From the NCBI GenBank assembly GCA_963555705.1, contig OY743169.1, forward strand, positions 49,218,124 to 49,282,123: 64,000 nt of DNA. Reading direction: 5' to 3'. The notes beneath the pieces are model-generated. The model saw only the letters and a list, made by a program, of their open reading frames with translations, did not search any database and was not told where the DNA came from. This DNA is from Ligustrum vulgare (taxonomy: Eukaryota; Streptophyta; Magnoliopsida; Lamiales; Oleaceae). Positions 11,756 to 23,712 of the stretch are shown piece after piece. Both the position numbers and the translations under genes were made by a program. The first letter of the stretch is position 1, and every line of letters begins with the position of its first letter.

Positions 11756-13255
11756 TAACAATCTCAATGTTTTCATAAGCAGTTTAGGCCTTTGTGATAC
11801 GCCTGTTGCCTCTGTTCGCCAGACGGTCTTTGCCAGTAGTGCCATCCTCCCCGCTGGCTGTATGGGCGGGTTGTCCTTCTTGGTCCTCAAATGATCTTTA
11901 AAACACAAACTACCAAATTATTAGCAGAAAAGTAAAAGGGAGTCAAAAGTTTAGATATTTTTCATCCACTAACGGGTCCAAATGTTCATGTACTCTAAAC
12001 GTTAGTAGAATCTACTCTAGATTATTTTCTCTCGCCTCACAAAATTGTTCACAATCTATGTATACACACTCAATATATAAAAATCTGCTAAAAATTTACG
12101 GATTTGAATGAAGAAGATGAACAACCCATAGTACAAACACTAATGGGGCATGATGTTTTTCTTGATGATTTTCTTGGTTCGTGTTTCTGAACAATTCAGG
12201 TTCAAGCGTTGATTTCCCCGGGTATGCTCGGTGTTTTTGTAAATTTGTATATGGATCTTGGTAGGACATGTTACCTCCTTTAGGTTCTTGGCTGCGACCA
12301 AGTTTTGATTTTGTACTTGATAGCAGAATGTTTGTTTTTCTCAGGTATGGCCGGTAATTTTGTATCATAATTTTGTATCTATTTATTTACATTTCGATTA
12401 AAAAATAATAATAATAACACTAGAACCAAAGAAAAATCTCAAACAGCACAAACGTACATTGCACACAACTCAAATGCGAGTTAGACAAGCCCTATAAAGG
12501 AGTAACAAACCACAGATCAACTGTCCCTTAGTTATCCACGTGTAAGGCCACATAGAGACAGAGAAGAAATTGCCTAAGTCGCATTTCACAAATGTGATTC
12601 TGCAAGTTTTAGTCAACCAGTCAAACAATTAGTGAGACAGTCAAAATGTCAACAATCTCTACTATTACAAAAACAAGGTTTTCCTGATGGTCAAATCCAT
12701 CGATGAAATAAGGTACTCCATCTCTATTGAAATTTTCCGACTGAAAAAAATTTGTCTGATATTTTTCGAGAATAATAGTATCCGCAAAAATATTTTCGAA
12801 GAATCTATCAAATCATCAAAAAATTTCGATGGAATTTCCGACGAAAAATTATAGCCATCGAAAAATAATTTAAACAAATCATTTATATTTATTTTTATCC
12901 GTCCCACATATTGTCTTCAATTTATATATGATAATTTGTGCAATAAATGAATTCAAACCCTTGACCTAAAGATTGAGTGCTAACCCACTGAAGCAATTGT
13001 ATTCTTATTTTTTTTTCCGCTAATATATATTAGATAGTTGGACATATATTTGTTTTAAAAAAATACAATTCGTACTTACAAACTCACCTATAATTAAAAA
13101 ATAATACTTATACATAAATTTTCATTCAATTTTTTATTTTTTTGTTTTATTTTTTTGGGCAAAATTGAATTTCGGTCGGAAATTTCCAATTCCGACACAA
13201 ATTTTCATTTTTCCAAACTTTCTGAGGGCAACCGCTGTCACAAATATTAATATTC
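11756..13255. other. No recognisable gene; degenerate CACTA-like end possible
   Basis: No credible protein-coding gene. From 12661 (CTACTATTACAAAAACAAGG) to about 13230 there are repeated TTTCCGAC and GTCGGAA phrases like CACTA subterminal repeats. No clear CACTA terminus or partner end is present, so this may be one end of a decayed CACTA element. Confidence 0.35.
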
Positions 13256-13258
13256 TAA

Positions 13259-13784
13259 GAGTGTGTTTGATAGGCGAAGTTTTCCGTGGAAAATATTGTT
13301 TTCCACGTGATTTTTCAACTTTGCGCTGTTTGGTTGCCTAAGTTTTCCATGGAATTCATTTTTCCACTTGCCTTGAAATCCGGTATTTTCCTTGTTTTGG
13401 ATGAATTCGTTTTCCTAGGGGGGAGGAGGTTTTATTTTTCATGAAAAATCTTATACCATTTTCATTACGTTTGATCCTTTTTGTTGTTGTTAATTGATTT
13501 ATTTTTTTTCTAAAAATTAACATTATTATTATTAAGTACAAACTTGTTAAAAAATGAAAAAAAAAAAAGAAATATTATAATAGCTAAATTTTACTTTATT
13601 TTCCATAGAAAATAGTGTCAATCAAACAACAAAAGTTGAAAAATTCTTCACTTTTTCTACCTAGAAAATTAAACCAATCAAACATATAAACTTTCAATTC
13701 CCAGGAATTTAATTCCCTAGAATTCAATTCCCTGGAATTCATTTTCTTTCCACCCAATTTCCACCATCGCTATCAAACGCAGCC
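13259..13784. mobile_element. Tourist-like (PIF/Harbinger) MITE, 526 bp
   Basis: Left end GAGTGTGTTTGATAG and the reverse complement of the right end GGCTGCGTTTGATAG agree at 12 of 15 positions. TAA flanks both sides (13256-13258 and 13785-13787), the target duplication expected for PIF/Harbinger. Both arms are rich in GTTTTCC/GGAAAA-type phrases. There is no coding capacity. The family call rests on the TAA duplication and the GTTTGATAG terminus. Confidence 0.75.
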
Positions 13785-13939
13785 TAATAGCGTGTCTTGC
13801 TGAACTAATTGAGTTTAATTTTTAATGTTTGAACCTTCATAAATATTGTTTCTCATTTGCTCTTGTAAAAAAAGTAAAAATTTGAAGTTAGTTACAAAAG
13901 GTAAAAGGATTAAATTGCTTAGCTATTCACTACAACAAA

Positions 13940-14340
13940 AATAGCCTTTTGCAACACTCAAAAAATGTTGCAAAAATGTTTTCCAACGTTTGGCAAGTGT
14001 TGCAAATCGCAGTGTTGCCGTAGAGAAAAAACTTTTTGCAACGTTTTTTAAGTGTTGCGGTAGACCTTTTGCAACATTTTTTAAGTGTTGCCGTAGACCC
14101 TTTTGCAACGTTTATTAAGTGTTGCGGTAGACCATTTTGCAACGTTTTTTAAGTGTTGCCGTAGACCCTTTTGCAACGTTTATTAAGTGTTGCGGTAGAC
14201 CCTTTTGCAACGTTTTTTAAGTGTTTCCGTAGACCCTTTTGCAACGTTTTTAAAGTGTTGCCAAAACTTTTAACTTAACATTTTGCAACATTTATTGAGT
14301 GTTGCCGTAGACCCTTTTGCAACGTTTTTTGAACGCTGCT
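13940..14340. repeat. CACTA-2 left subterminal repeats
   Basis: About ten copies of TTTTGCAACGTTTWTTAAGTG followed by TTGCSGTAGACC, spaced about 37-40 bp. The unit is an imperfect inverted repeat: TTTTGCAAC on one side and GTGTTGC on the other. Confidence 0.9.
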
Positions 14341-16770
14341 ATATATATATATATTTTTTTAAAAAAATATTATTGAATAAATTATTTATAAAACCCAAAT
14401 TTTTGTAATTACTTCATTGAAATGGTACTTTAAATAAAAAATAAAAGTAAATACATTATGAATTTTCAAATCCATACAAAATAAAGTCTTGATAATGTCT
14501 AATAAATCCACAATACAGAATAACAAATCCACGAAAGAAAGTGTTGATAATGTTTAACAAATTCGCAAAAGAACATCATCATTTGAAAAAAGAAATATTT
14601 TACTACGGGAATATCAACTTCATCCCGCAATATAACCGCACCTTTAGATCGCAAAATTCGGTCCATCTTCAAAGTTACACCTATAACAAATTTGAGCAAA
14701 GTTATAAGTGAATGTCACGTTTTACTTAATAAATGGTAGAAAAAATAAAAAATAGAGTTAAAAGCAAAATACATTTATATATTTCAAATGTGATTTCATA
14801 GAAATTGATATGACTTGTCCTAAATCAATGTACTAGACCAGAGACGTGAAAGTGCATCGATGACAGATGTCAGTTAGATGCTAGATCTACCACCAAGGAA
14901 AATGAGCTTTCACCCAAAGTGTAAAACCTAAACTTAGACACGTTAACTTCTCTTTCCTTCCCTTCTATTGTAAAAAATTTTATAGAAATTTCGACAGAAC
15001 CTCCCCTATAAATTGGAATTAGTCAACCTGTAAAAAAATATCATAACCAACATAATAATTTAAAAATCAAACCAACACCTCAAACAACTTCCAACATCAA
15101 TCCCTAACTCCTCAACATCACAAATTCAACAATAAACTCTATCTAAACCCAAATCAAATTTAAAACTAATTAATAATAGCTAACAAAAATCTTGAATTCA
15201 AATTTATCTTGAATAAAAAATAGACTTATATGAAGTTAGTCATAAATAAGAATTACACAAGATCATTGAATAAATAAACGTTTCTTACCATAAGAAGCTT
15301 GTGCCTCTCTTAATTGCTCATCTTTTGAAAAGAATGGTTTCTTGAGCAATTCTATGCTGAAAGAGAATAATTAACCAATAAATTTATATTTTTTTACTTA
15401 TAAAATCAAATAGTCAAAAATAATAGTTACGTAAATATAGCAATTATCATGATATGACAACATGCAATGTTTGAGGTAAAAAATTACACTAAAAATCGTA
15501 AATCATATAACTTTTATGCAACTATTAAAATTAAGATGATTAAAAAAATATAATTCATTATTAACCATAGTATCCTACATTTTTTCTGAATCTAATTCTT
15601 TTTCTCCTTGGTTCAAAAGGACAACTCACATAGACATTAAAGTAGATTCAATCACATAACTTTTGTTGGATGGAGCTTATCTTTAACTTCTTAATGTGAA
15701 CTTAGTTTTCATATTTCCAATTTCCCTAATCAAAGTCGACTTTATGCACAATTATATCCAAACATTAATTAGATTTATCTGATCTCCATGGGCATATATC
15801 AACCCATGAATTAATATAGACTCAAAGGAATTTGTTAACTTTCAGCCACATGACAACAATATTGATTTGCAAGTTCGGTACTAACTACTAAATACCTACA
15901 AATATAAAGGTAATCATAGAGATTAAGGGCATAACATACCCAACGCAATCCCCTGAGTTAGGACTGGAATAGAGAAGTCCATAAACATACAATGATTATT
16001 GTTGTGCAAGACAAAGTGGGCTATTCACAAAAAATGGCTACTATATTTTGGATTCAAAATAGACCGTGAAGACATCTACTCATCTAAAATATAAACACAA
16101 TTAAAGCATTATGATTTTGATAAATTCTAGAAAAGAGACAGAAGAAAATATGCCAAAATATATGAATCGGGCACCGAAACTCACCATCTGGGGATTAACT
16201 TTTTCCAGGAAAAATCAATTGATTTAATAGGTAGCAAGACTATGCGACGGGAAGCTCAAGAGAAAGGCAAAGCTATCGTGCTAAGACAAAGAAGAGGTCT
16301 AGCCTGCATGCATAATAGCACAATACTTTTAGTACACAGTGGTGACAAAATAAAGTACAATGTAGAATATACCAAAATATCATATTTATAACAAGACAAC
16401 TTAAATATCGAATGTACTGAAATTTTGTGCCATGAGAAGAAGATGCTTTAGAAAATTATTGAAGTATATATTAAGCATGCCTAAAAGTATATAATCTTGA
16501 GCAGTATTAACACAGACCATGAAATAAAAATAAAAAGCAAGTAAAGCACAAGTTATTTATAATAGTTCCCTCCTGGTGAGAGAACTTCATTAAAAGCAAA
16601 AATTCAAGTTTTTACCCATATCAAATCTTTATCCAGTAAAAAATAAGAATCTCTTCAATAGTAGTTCACCGAAAAGATGAATCATAAAATCTTGGGGAGA
16701 ATACAGTAGGTTATTTATGATTGCACAGACAATCCTTCTGGTAATTTTCTACTGCATTACTTCAGCATCT
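14341..16770. other. CACTA-2 interior, no assignable gene
   Basis: AT-rich sequence without long open frames. On the minus strand around 16330-16180 there is a segment bounded by a possible acceptor (GCAG) and donor (GTGAGT). It may be an exon, but its translation matches nothing I recognise. Confidence 0.4.
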
Positions 16771-17755
16771 CACAGCCATCTACACTGCATTCTCGAACCA
16801 ACCCAACATTTATCGACACCATAGCCAACTACTGAAATCACACTACACCAACACCACCAAGCAGCCACCATCGCACCAAATCTAAACTGCCACAACGCCA
16901 CAGTCCAACCACCACCTCCAAGAAACCATCACTGCCAATCTACTAATCAATACCAAGAATCAATTTTCACAATACCACAAACCAATTCACCAAGTATATC
17001 ATCATCACCACCATCGGAATTCATCACTGCCCAATCAGGTTACACCACAAATTCCACCACAAATGCCTCAACTCCAAACCGGCCAGCCACCATTACCAAA
17101 CCACTATCACCACCTCAACCAACACCGCCACAGTCTCTGAATCATCATCATCACCACCCATTTCGAACCCACCGCCTGCAACCAAATCAGCAGTCCACAC
17201 AATAACTATCACCGATCGCACCATCGTTAATCTGTCCAACCCAAGAATCCCAATCAGCTAGTAATTGAAAAAACCCATTTCCGCCGCCAACCACCAAGAA
17301 TCCACTATCAACCCCTGCAGCAACACCAAATCGCGGCCAACCCCAACCCAAATCAAAAACCCAAAATCAACCCAAAAACCATGAATAAGACATAACCCAG
17401 ATACTTACCTATCTCGACCGCCGGTATGCTCGCCGGAAAATCGCGAAATCAAGCCTCGGTTATTCTCGGATCTCCCCAAAATTCTGCCCAAATCTTCCCC
17501 TTTCCGCTGTTTTCTCTACATCACTACCACCGCCACCCTGCGGCGGCGTTCCGCCGGCCAATCGCCGGCTGTGGCGCCGGATTTGGTGAGAGCCTCGCAC
17601 GCCATCGTCCCTTCCTCTGTTTCTCTCGTCTCTCTCCCTTAACTTCTCTGATTGATACGAATGAGAGAGAGGGAAGAATCTGATTTTTAATATTTTTGAT
17701 TTTTAGAAATTACACTTTAGTCCCCAAGCTTTTTAAAGTTATTTATTTCAGAATC
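16770..17755. repeat. Gypsy-LTR-like fragment inside CACTA-2
   Basis: A C- and A-rich stretch leads into a GC-rich patch (about 17400-17600, with GCCGCC and GCCGGC runs), a GAGAGAGAGG tract, then TTTTTAATATTTTTGATTTTTRGAAATT and a phrase of the type 'TTTAGTCCCCAAGC'. The same order occurs at 24.2-25.5 kb in CACTA-1 and, inverted, at 39.0-39.9 kb in CACTA-3. The 24-25 kb copy continues into a typical gypsy LTR tail, so an LTR origin is likely. Confidence 0.6.
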
Positions 17756-17905
17756 TGAAACTAAGCTATTGCAACATTTATTAAACGTTGCAAAAGGGTA
17801 CCCCTTTCGCAATGTTTTTTAAACGTTGCAAAAGAACACATTTTTGCAACGTTTTTTAAACGTTGCAAAAGGTACATTTTGCAACGTTTAAAAAACGTTG
17901 CAAAT

Positions 17906-18331
17906 TCGAATCGACCCATCCGGTATATTTTCCACGTTCATAGGAGTGCGTCCATGTTTTTGCTTTACGTTCCATCGTTCCCATCGCTTCGTACTTAATG
18001 GTTAGGTCCGAATTCTACAATGGAGCTCATAATCCAATTTGTTCCTGAGTCAATCTTCTTAGTCTTTATTGGCTCCAAGCTCTTTATTTTTTTCTTGATT
18101 CATTGAATCTGACTCATAGTGATCATTTATCACAGAATGACTCTAGGGTTGAACAACCGGGAGCAATTTACTTACGATACTTAGTTGACATTCATAAAAA
18201 GGATCTATTGAATTATGAGTTCAATACATCCTAGGCAGTAAGGGTCGGAGAAGGGCAATCACTCATTCTTAAAACCAGCGTTCTTAAGACCAAAGAGTCG
18301 GACGGAAAGCTCTCCGTTCCTGGGATTCCTT
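17906..18331 (+). other. ycf2: Plastid-derived DNA (ycf2-like) within the CACTA-2 right end
   Basis: Between two blocks of CACTA-2 subterminal repeats, one frame (about 18107-18230) reads [28 protein letters not shown] and LLNYEFNTS, which I recognise as plastid ycf2 protein sequence, then a stop. The next segment (18240-18325: ACCAGCGTTCTTAAGACC, CCGTTCCTGG) also looks like plastid inverted-repeat DNA, but the join is not collinear. The piece before 18100 may be plastid too. It has no function here and is nuclear plastid DNA. Recognition is from memory, not from a search. Confidence 0.6.
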
Positions 18332-18545
18332 TTGCAACGTTTAAAAAACGTTGCAAAATGTTGAACTCTTTTGCAACATTCAATAAATGTTGCAAATGAG
18401 TCTCTTTTGCAACATTCACTTGACAAATGTTGCTAAAGCTCAATTGTTAACACCAATCGCAACATTCACTTCTTAAAATGTTGCGATATGTCTCTTTAGC
18501 AACATTCAACTGCCGAATGTTGCAATTCAAGTGTTGCAAAAGCCC
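18332..18545. repeat. CACTA-2 right subterminal repeats
   Basis: Inverted pairs such as TTTTGCAACGTTTAAAAAACGTTGCAAAA, and several TTTGCAACATTCAMT...ATGTTGC units, run up to the right terminus. A separate block of the same repeat at 17765-17905 lies on the other side of the plastid-like segment. Confidence 0.88.
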
Positions 18546-19014
18546 TTTTTTGTTGTAGTGATTCCAAATCTCATAAGTTTCAAGAAACATTTAGAATTTT
18601 CAAGTAATTTCTTAATTTATTTATAGGAAGAATCTTTGTACCAAGATCAAAGTAGTGGTCGGCGATTATTTATTCGGTTCAGTTATTGAAGGAACCAAAA
18701 TGGACGGTTAGGTTTTGGTTCGGTTTCATGAAACCCTTAGGACTGAAAGATTTCGATTTCGATTTGACTTCAATTATTTTCTCAATTGTTGCACGTTATA
18801 AATAAAATTTGATTTTTTGCAAAAGACAAAACTAAATGGAAAAAAGATATTGCACACAATATAGTACCAAAACTATAATTTAGTAAAATGTCTTTCTTGA
18901 TCATATAGAGGTAAATACACAATTTTTTGGATTTCTAAAATGTTACCTCAATAAAAAAAAAAAAAAATTCATTAAACCTAAAAAATTATTCATTAGTCTT
19001 AGGTGATTGTTCAC

Positions 19015-19190
19015 TAGGCAGCTTAGTCTCTTTTGATTTCCATACCTACAGTTCTCTTAGTTTGATTTAAATCTTTCATTTTAATCATGATTTTAAGTTT
19101 AATTTAATTGTGGCTATTTCTTTTGTATCATGGGAAGGAAGTAGCATATCATCAACATAGGGCAACAAAAATACCTTTACCCTTATAGAA
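19015..19190 (-). pseudogene. Decayed minus-strand copia: RT catalytic motif and downstream
   Basis: Minus-strand translation gives LLPYVDDMLLPSHDTKEIA, then LKMKDLNQTKRTVGMEIKRD. This is the Ty1/copia reverse transcriptase YVDD active site and the following F-EMKDLG-A--ILGMEI-RD segment. CACTA-1 starts about 30 bp to the right. The upstream RT portion (QSKGFETKDNL...) lies on the far side of CACTA-1 at 33111-33402 in the same orientation, so CACTA-1 split one RT gene. An in-frame stop and substitutions make it dead. Confidence 0.8.
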
Positions 19191-19239
19191 AAATAGGAAT
19201 CAAAATTAATTTTAACAACACTACTAGAAAATGCGCCTA

Positions 19240-19520
19240 TAGCGATAGAATATTAGCAACAGAAATATTCTATTTCTATTAGCAACAAATTAGCAACTGA
19301 TTAGCGACAAATAATTAGTTTTCATTTTTTAATAATTGAACGCAAACTTACCAGCGGAATTACCAACAGATAATTGCTATTGGTACTAGTCCGTTGCTAA
19401 ATCCGTAGCAAATTAGCGACAGATTACATATGTTCCTATTAGCAACAGAATGGTGAGAATCACAAACGAAATTTTGTTCTTGATAGTTTTCTGTTGGCAA
19501 TCCGTAGCTATTTTACCAAC
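19240..19520. repeat. CACTA-1 left subterminal repeats
   Basis: Multiple copies of ATTAGCAACAGA, TTAGCGACAGA and TATTGCTAATCYGTWGC-like phrases in both orientations. They mirror the right-end repeats at 32.6-33.1 kb. Confidence 0.8.
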
Positions 19521-20095
19521 AAACATTAATTTGTTTCCAATTTTTTTGAATAAGTGGGCAGCTCTACCAAGTGTATTAAACAAAAATTGAATTTGTGAGC
19601 CCAAGTCTTGAAGCCCAACCAAAACACATTAAAACAAATGAAAAGCAGCATCGATGTGTTTCAAAGAAATAGAATCTGTCGATGTGTTCTTCAGTCAAAA
19701 TACATCCTTCTTTATTCCAAAGGACAAACCCTTCTTCCACACCCATCGATCAATTGTAGAGAAATTGAAGTGGATGAGAGGAATTGGAAATATATTGAGT
19801 TAACTCTTTACACTCTTTAGCTATTCCTGGTCTCAAATCCAAAAAACAGAGGCAAGGTAAATTTTTCTAAATTTAGATTTTGTTGTTGGAATTGAAGAAT
19901 CTACATTAAATTTTTTCCATGACATCAAAATATTAGATTTGATATTATTGGCGTAGAGTAGGCGTTAATGCACTTAATTGACTCATTAGTAATTAACATA
20001 TTCCTAGCATTCAACTTGTTTTGATCTGTTCATGTACAAAACCCAACTTTATGATAGCTGATTATCTTGTTTTTTGTCAGAAGTAATAGGTAATC

Positions 20096-23000
20096 ATGAG
20101 ATCAGACCGTAGTTGGATTTCACATCGATTAGATAACGGATTTCTTTCAGACATATTTATTGGAGGTGTCGAAGAATTCATCAACTTTGCAAGGTCTCAT
20201 ACAGTTGTTGGCTGTGAAATTAAGTGTCCATGACTTCATTGTGACAATAGAAGATTTCTAAAAGAAGATGATGTTAGAGTTCATCTTTACAAAACTGGGT
20301 TTACCAGGGGTTATACACAATGGAATGCACATGGAGAGCCATTTAATATGAAGACACCAAATTTAGGTGAATCCTCTACTCCAGAAATTGCAGTACACAA
20401 TGGTCATCAATCAATGGTCTTGGATGCGATGGGCCATGATATGTATGATATTTTCATCAATGAAGATCATTGTACTATAGCAGATCAAGTCCCGAATCAA
20501 CATGCTGCAAATTTCTTTAGACTTCTAGAAGAAGCTAACAAACATGTTTGGCCTGGGTGCAATAACCAGAATAGAATGCTTACAATGGCAAGATACTTAA
20601 ATCTGAATCTAATATGTCAATGGCATGTTATGATCGTATGATGTCCACAATTAAGGAATTTTTTCCAAAAAGGGACATGTTAGAGCCTACATTCTATAAA
20701 ACAAAGAAAATGCTATCTAGTCTTGGCCTTGGTGTTTTGAAGATCCATGCATGTGTCAATGATTGCATATTATACTACAAGGAAACCGAGAAATTGAAAG
20801 AGTGTCCTACATGTCTCAGTCCAAGGTACAAAGATAGGGTCTCTCAGTTTGGACATAGAGTGCCACAGAAAGTGCTTCGATATCTACCTTTAGCTCCGAG
20901 GCTACAAAGGTTTTACATGTCTAAGCATATTGCAAAGCATATGATATGACATTCAAAGAATCAATTAACAAATGGGGAAATGTCACATCCCGTACACAGT
21001 GAGGCTTGGAAGCACTTTGATAGAACTTATCCAGATTTCACTGTTGAATCACGTAGCGTTTGCCTTGGTCTATGTACAAACGGCTTTAATCCTTTTAGCA
21101 TGTCTAATGTACAGTATTCATGTTGGTCGGTTATCATGACTGTGTACAATCTTCCTCCTGGATGTGCATACAACAGGACAATATTCTATTGAGTATGGTT
21201 ATTCTAAGGCCGAAAAGTCCAGGTAAAAATCTTGATGTTTACTTACGACCTCTTATAGATGAGTTAAGATTATTGTGGGATAGCGTTGAAACATACGACA
21301 AACATACAAGTCAAGATTTTAAGATGAAAACTGCGTTGATGTGGACTATTAGTGATTTCCCTGGATATGACATGTTGTCTAGATAGAGTACACATGGCCT
21401 AAATTCTTGTCCACATTGTATGGGAGACACTAAATCATTTCGACTGAGAAATGGTGGTAAAACATCTTTTTTTGATTGTCACCGTCGATTCCTGCCACGT
21501 GGTCATGCTTTAGAAAGCAGAGGGACATGTTTTACAATGGTAAAGTTGAGAAGGATATGGCTAGAGAACGTCTATCGGTGAGGAGTTGCAAACTATAGTT
21601 GATAACCTTCCAGACATTCCAAGTGGTAGAACAAGTAAGAGACAAGAAATAGAAGGTTTTGGTTATAGCCATAATTGGGTTAAGAAAAGCATTTTTTGGG
21701 GATTACCATACTGGCATTCAAACTTGATACGTCATAATCTAGATGTGATGTATATTGAAAATAATTTTTTCGAAAATATCTTCAACACAGTTATGGATGT
21801 TAAAGGAAAAACTAAAGACAACTCCAAGGCCAGAAAGGATTTGGAGATTTATTGCAACCGTCTCAAGTTCCATGTGTATGTAGATGAAAGAGGTAAACAT
21901 TACATGCCAAAAGATTCTTATAGCTTAACGAAGGAACAAAAAAGAGAAGTGTGCAATTGGATTAAAAGTTTACAAATGCCTACGTCGTGTTAAGGGAGAT
22001 TGTGAGTTCTAAGGGATGAAGAGCCATGACTATCATATTTTCTTGTAAAGGGTGCTACCAATTGTATTTAAGGATTTGCTACCAAAACCAATTTGGGAAG
22101 TTTTAACGGAACTTAGTCATTTCTTCAGGGACATATGCTCTACTGTTGTAAGGGTGAAGGATGTGGAGCAATTGGAAGAAAACATTGTCGTGAAATTATG
22201 CAAGCTTGAAAAGATATTTTCACCAGGATTTTTTGATTCCATGGAACATCTTCCAGTTCACTTACCATATGAAGCAAAGGTGGGAGGTCCTATGCAATAT
22301 CGATGGATGTATCCTTTTGACAGGTACTACATGTTTAGATTGCAATATTACATGGTAGCAATAAGTTGAGAATAACTTCCATTTTTTAATTGACAGGTTC
22401 TTACACCACTTCAAAAAGAAGGTGAGAAATCGTGCTCATGTCGAAGCCTCTATAGTGGAAGCATATCTAGTAGAGGAGACCTCGACTTTTTGCTCACTTT
22501 ATTTTGGAAAAAATGTTGAGACAAGATTGAATCGTGTGCCAAGGAACGATGATGGAGGTTTTGTGGATCCTGAAGGACGATTGTCAATTTTTAAGCACAG
22601 TGGAAGACCCTATGGCACCCGACATTCTAATGTCAGGTTTATGATAGAGGAGGAATATAAGGCAGCCTCCTTGTATGTGCTCTTAAATTGTGAAGAAGTC
22701 ATCCCATTTGTGGCGTAAGTTTTTTTTATTCGCATTGTTAATATAATTTAGAACATGGTGAGGTTTCATAGGCAATTACAAATTCTTAATGGTGTCCAGG
22801 GAGTTTGATAAGGAAATGAGAATGATTTATCCTCAAGTGTCAGATGCACAACTTGATAGCTTGCGCGATCAATGCTTTTCTTGTTGGTTAAGGGAATATG
22901 TAAGTGAATGTTGTGAATTACATCATTGTTACCAAGTAATATTTTTCAAAAATGGGAATCTCATGCAAGTGATTTCTTATGTTCAGGTGTTGGATGATAG

Positions 23001-23700
23001 TCACACAGTTGATCCCTGTATAAAGGCTTTGGCAATGGGTCCTCCTCGCATCATAAAAACTTATAATGGATATTTTGTCAACGGTTTTAGATTTCACACT
23101 GCAGACTATGGGAATGGGAAAACTACAATGAACAGTGGCGTATGCGTAGTTGGCAGTTGTCATAATGATTATGAGCGTGACTACTATGGTATGTTAACCG
23201 AAATATTGGAACTTGAATATTTAGGAGGTGTTGGAAATAAGATTACCTTATTCAAATGTGATTGGTTTGATAACAATGGCGCAGTGAGGGTGCATCGATG
23301 ATTTGGCCTCGTTGAGATTAATCATAAGAAGAAACTAGTAACCGGTGATGTCTTCATACTAGCTCAACAAGTTTATTATACCAAATTTCCTACGAAGGCT
23401 AGAGATAGGCTGGAATGGTGGGCAATTGTGAAAACAATAGCAAGGAGTGTCACAAATATACAAGGAATCATAGCAGAGAATGAAGAGTATAATGTGTGGG
23501 CGGAACTTATATTCCAAGAGGATCAACCCCCACCAGCCAGCAGCCTGTGCAAATAAATTTGGAGGTTGATCACCAAAATTTAATACGCGCTAATATCAGG
23601 GCTAAAGAAAATATAGAGTCCGATGCAGTTGATGTACAAGAAAATGCACAGCAAGATTGTGTGGATAGTGATGATTGTTTCACATCAAGTACAAGTGACG
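20096..23700 (+). pseudogene. CACTA TnpD-type transposase (multiple disabling mutations)
   Basis: The ATG at 20096 opens MRSDRSWISHRLDNG, the Transpos_assoc domain, with its CPC reduced to CP-stop (TGA 20231). Transposase_21 follows (about 20760-21560): ACVNDCILYYKE, ECPTCLSPRYK, LAPRLQRFYMSK, HPVHSEAWKHFDRTYPDF, GFNPFSMSN, DVYLRPLIDELRLLWD. DUF4218 spans about 22060-22690 (YRWMYPFDR / FLHHFKKKVRNRAHVE, LNCEEVIPF), then DUF4216 (about 22990-23330). Credible introns lie at 22322-22397 and near 22718-22795 and 22899-22987. Stops at 20231, 20947 and 21384 and frameshifts near 20600 and 21170 inactivate it. The family enzyme cuts CACTA ends. Confidence 0.92.
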
Positions 23701-23712
23701 GAGAAGCTTGTA

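Larger units (their letters stand above)
13928..18560. mobile_element. CACTA-2: non-autonomous CACTA (En/Spm) element, 4,633 bp
   Basis: It starts CACTACAACAAAAATAGCC and ends TTTTTTGTTGTAGTG. The termini match for the first 14 bases when inverted. ATT flanks both ends (13925-13927 and 18561-18563), the 3-bp target duplication of CACTA elements. TTTTGCAAC/GTTGCAAAA subterminal repeats fill 13940-14340 on the left and 17765-17905 plus 18332-18545 on the right, the usual transposase-binding arrangement. No transposase reading frame was found inside, so it would depend on an outside source. The interior holds unassigned DNA, a gypsy-LTR-like fragment and plastid-like DNA. Confidence 0.92.

Noticed and set aside
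12096..12368. 90-codon minus-strand frame
   Set aside because: No recognisable motif and AT-rich spacer context; chance is the simpler explanation.
12661..13255. Possible fourth CACTA element
   Set aside because: The left terminus is degenerate and no partner terminus or target duplication is found. It is kept only as a weak note on the spacer.
17426..17683. GC-rich frame possibly encoding a host protein
   Set aside because: The same GC-rich patch recurs in three repeat copies with different frames, so it is repeat DNA rather than a gene.
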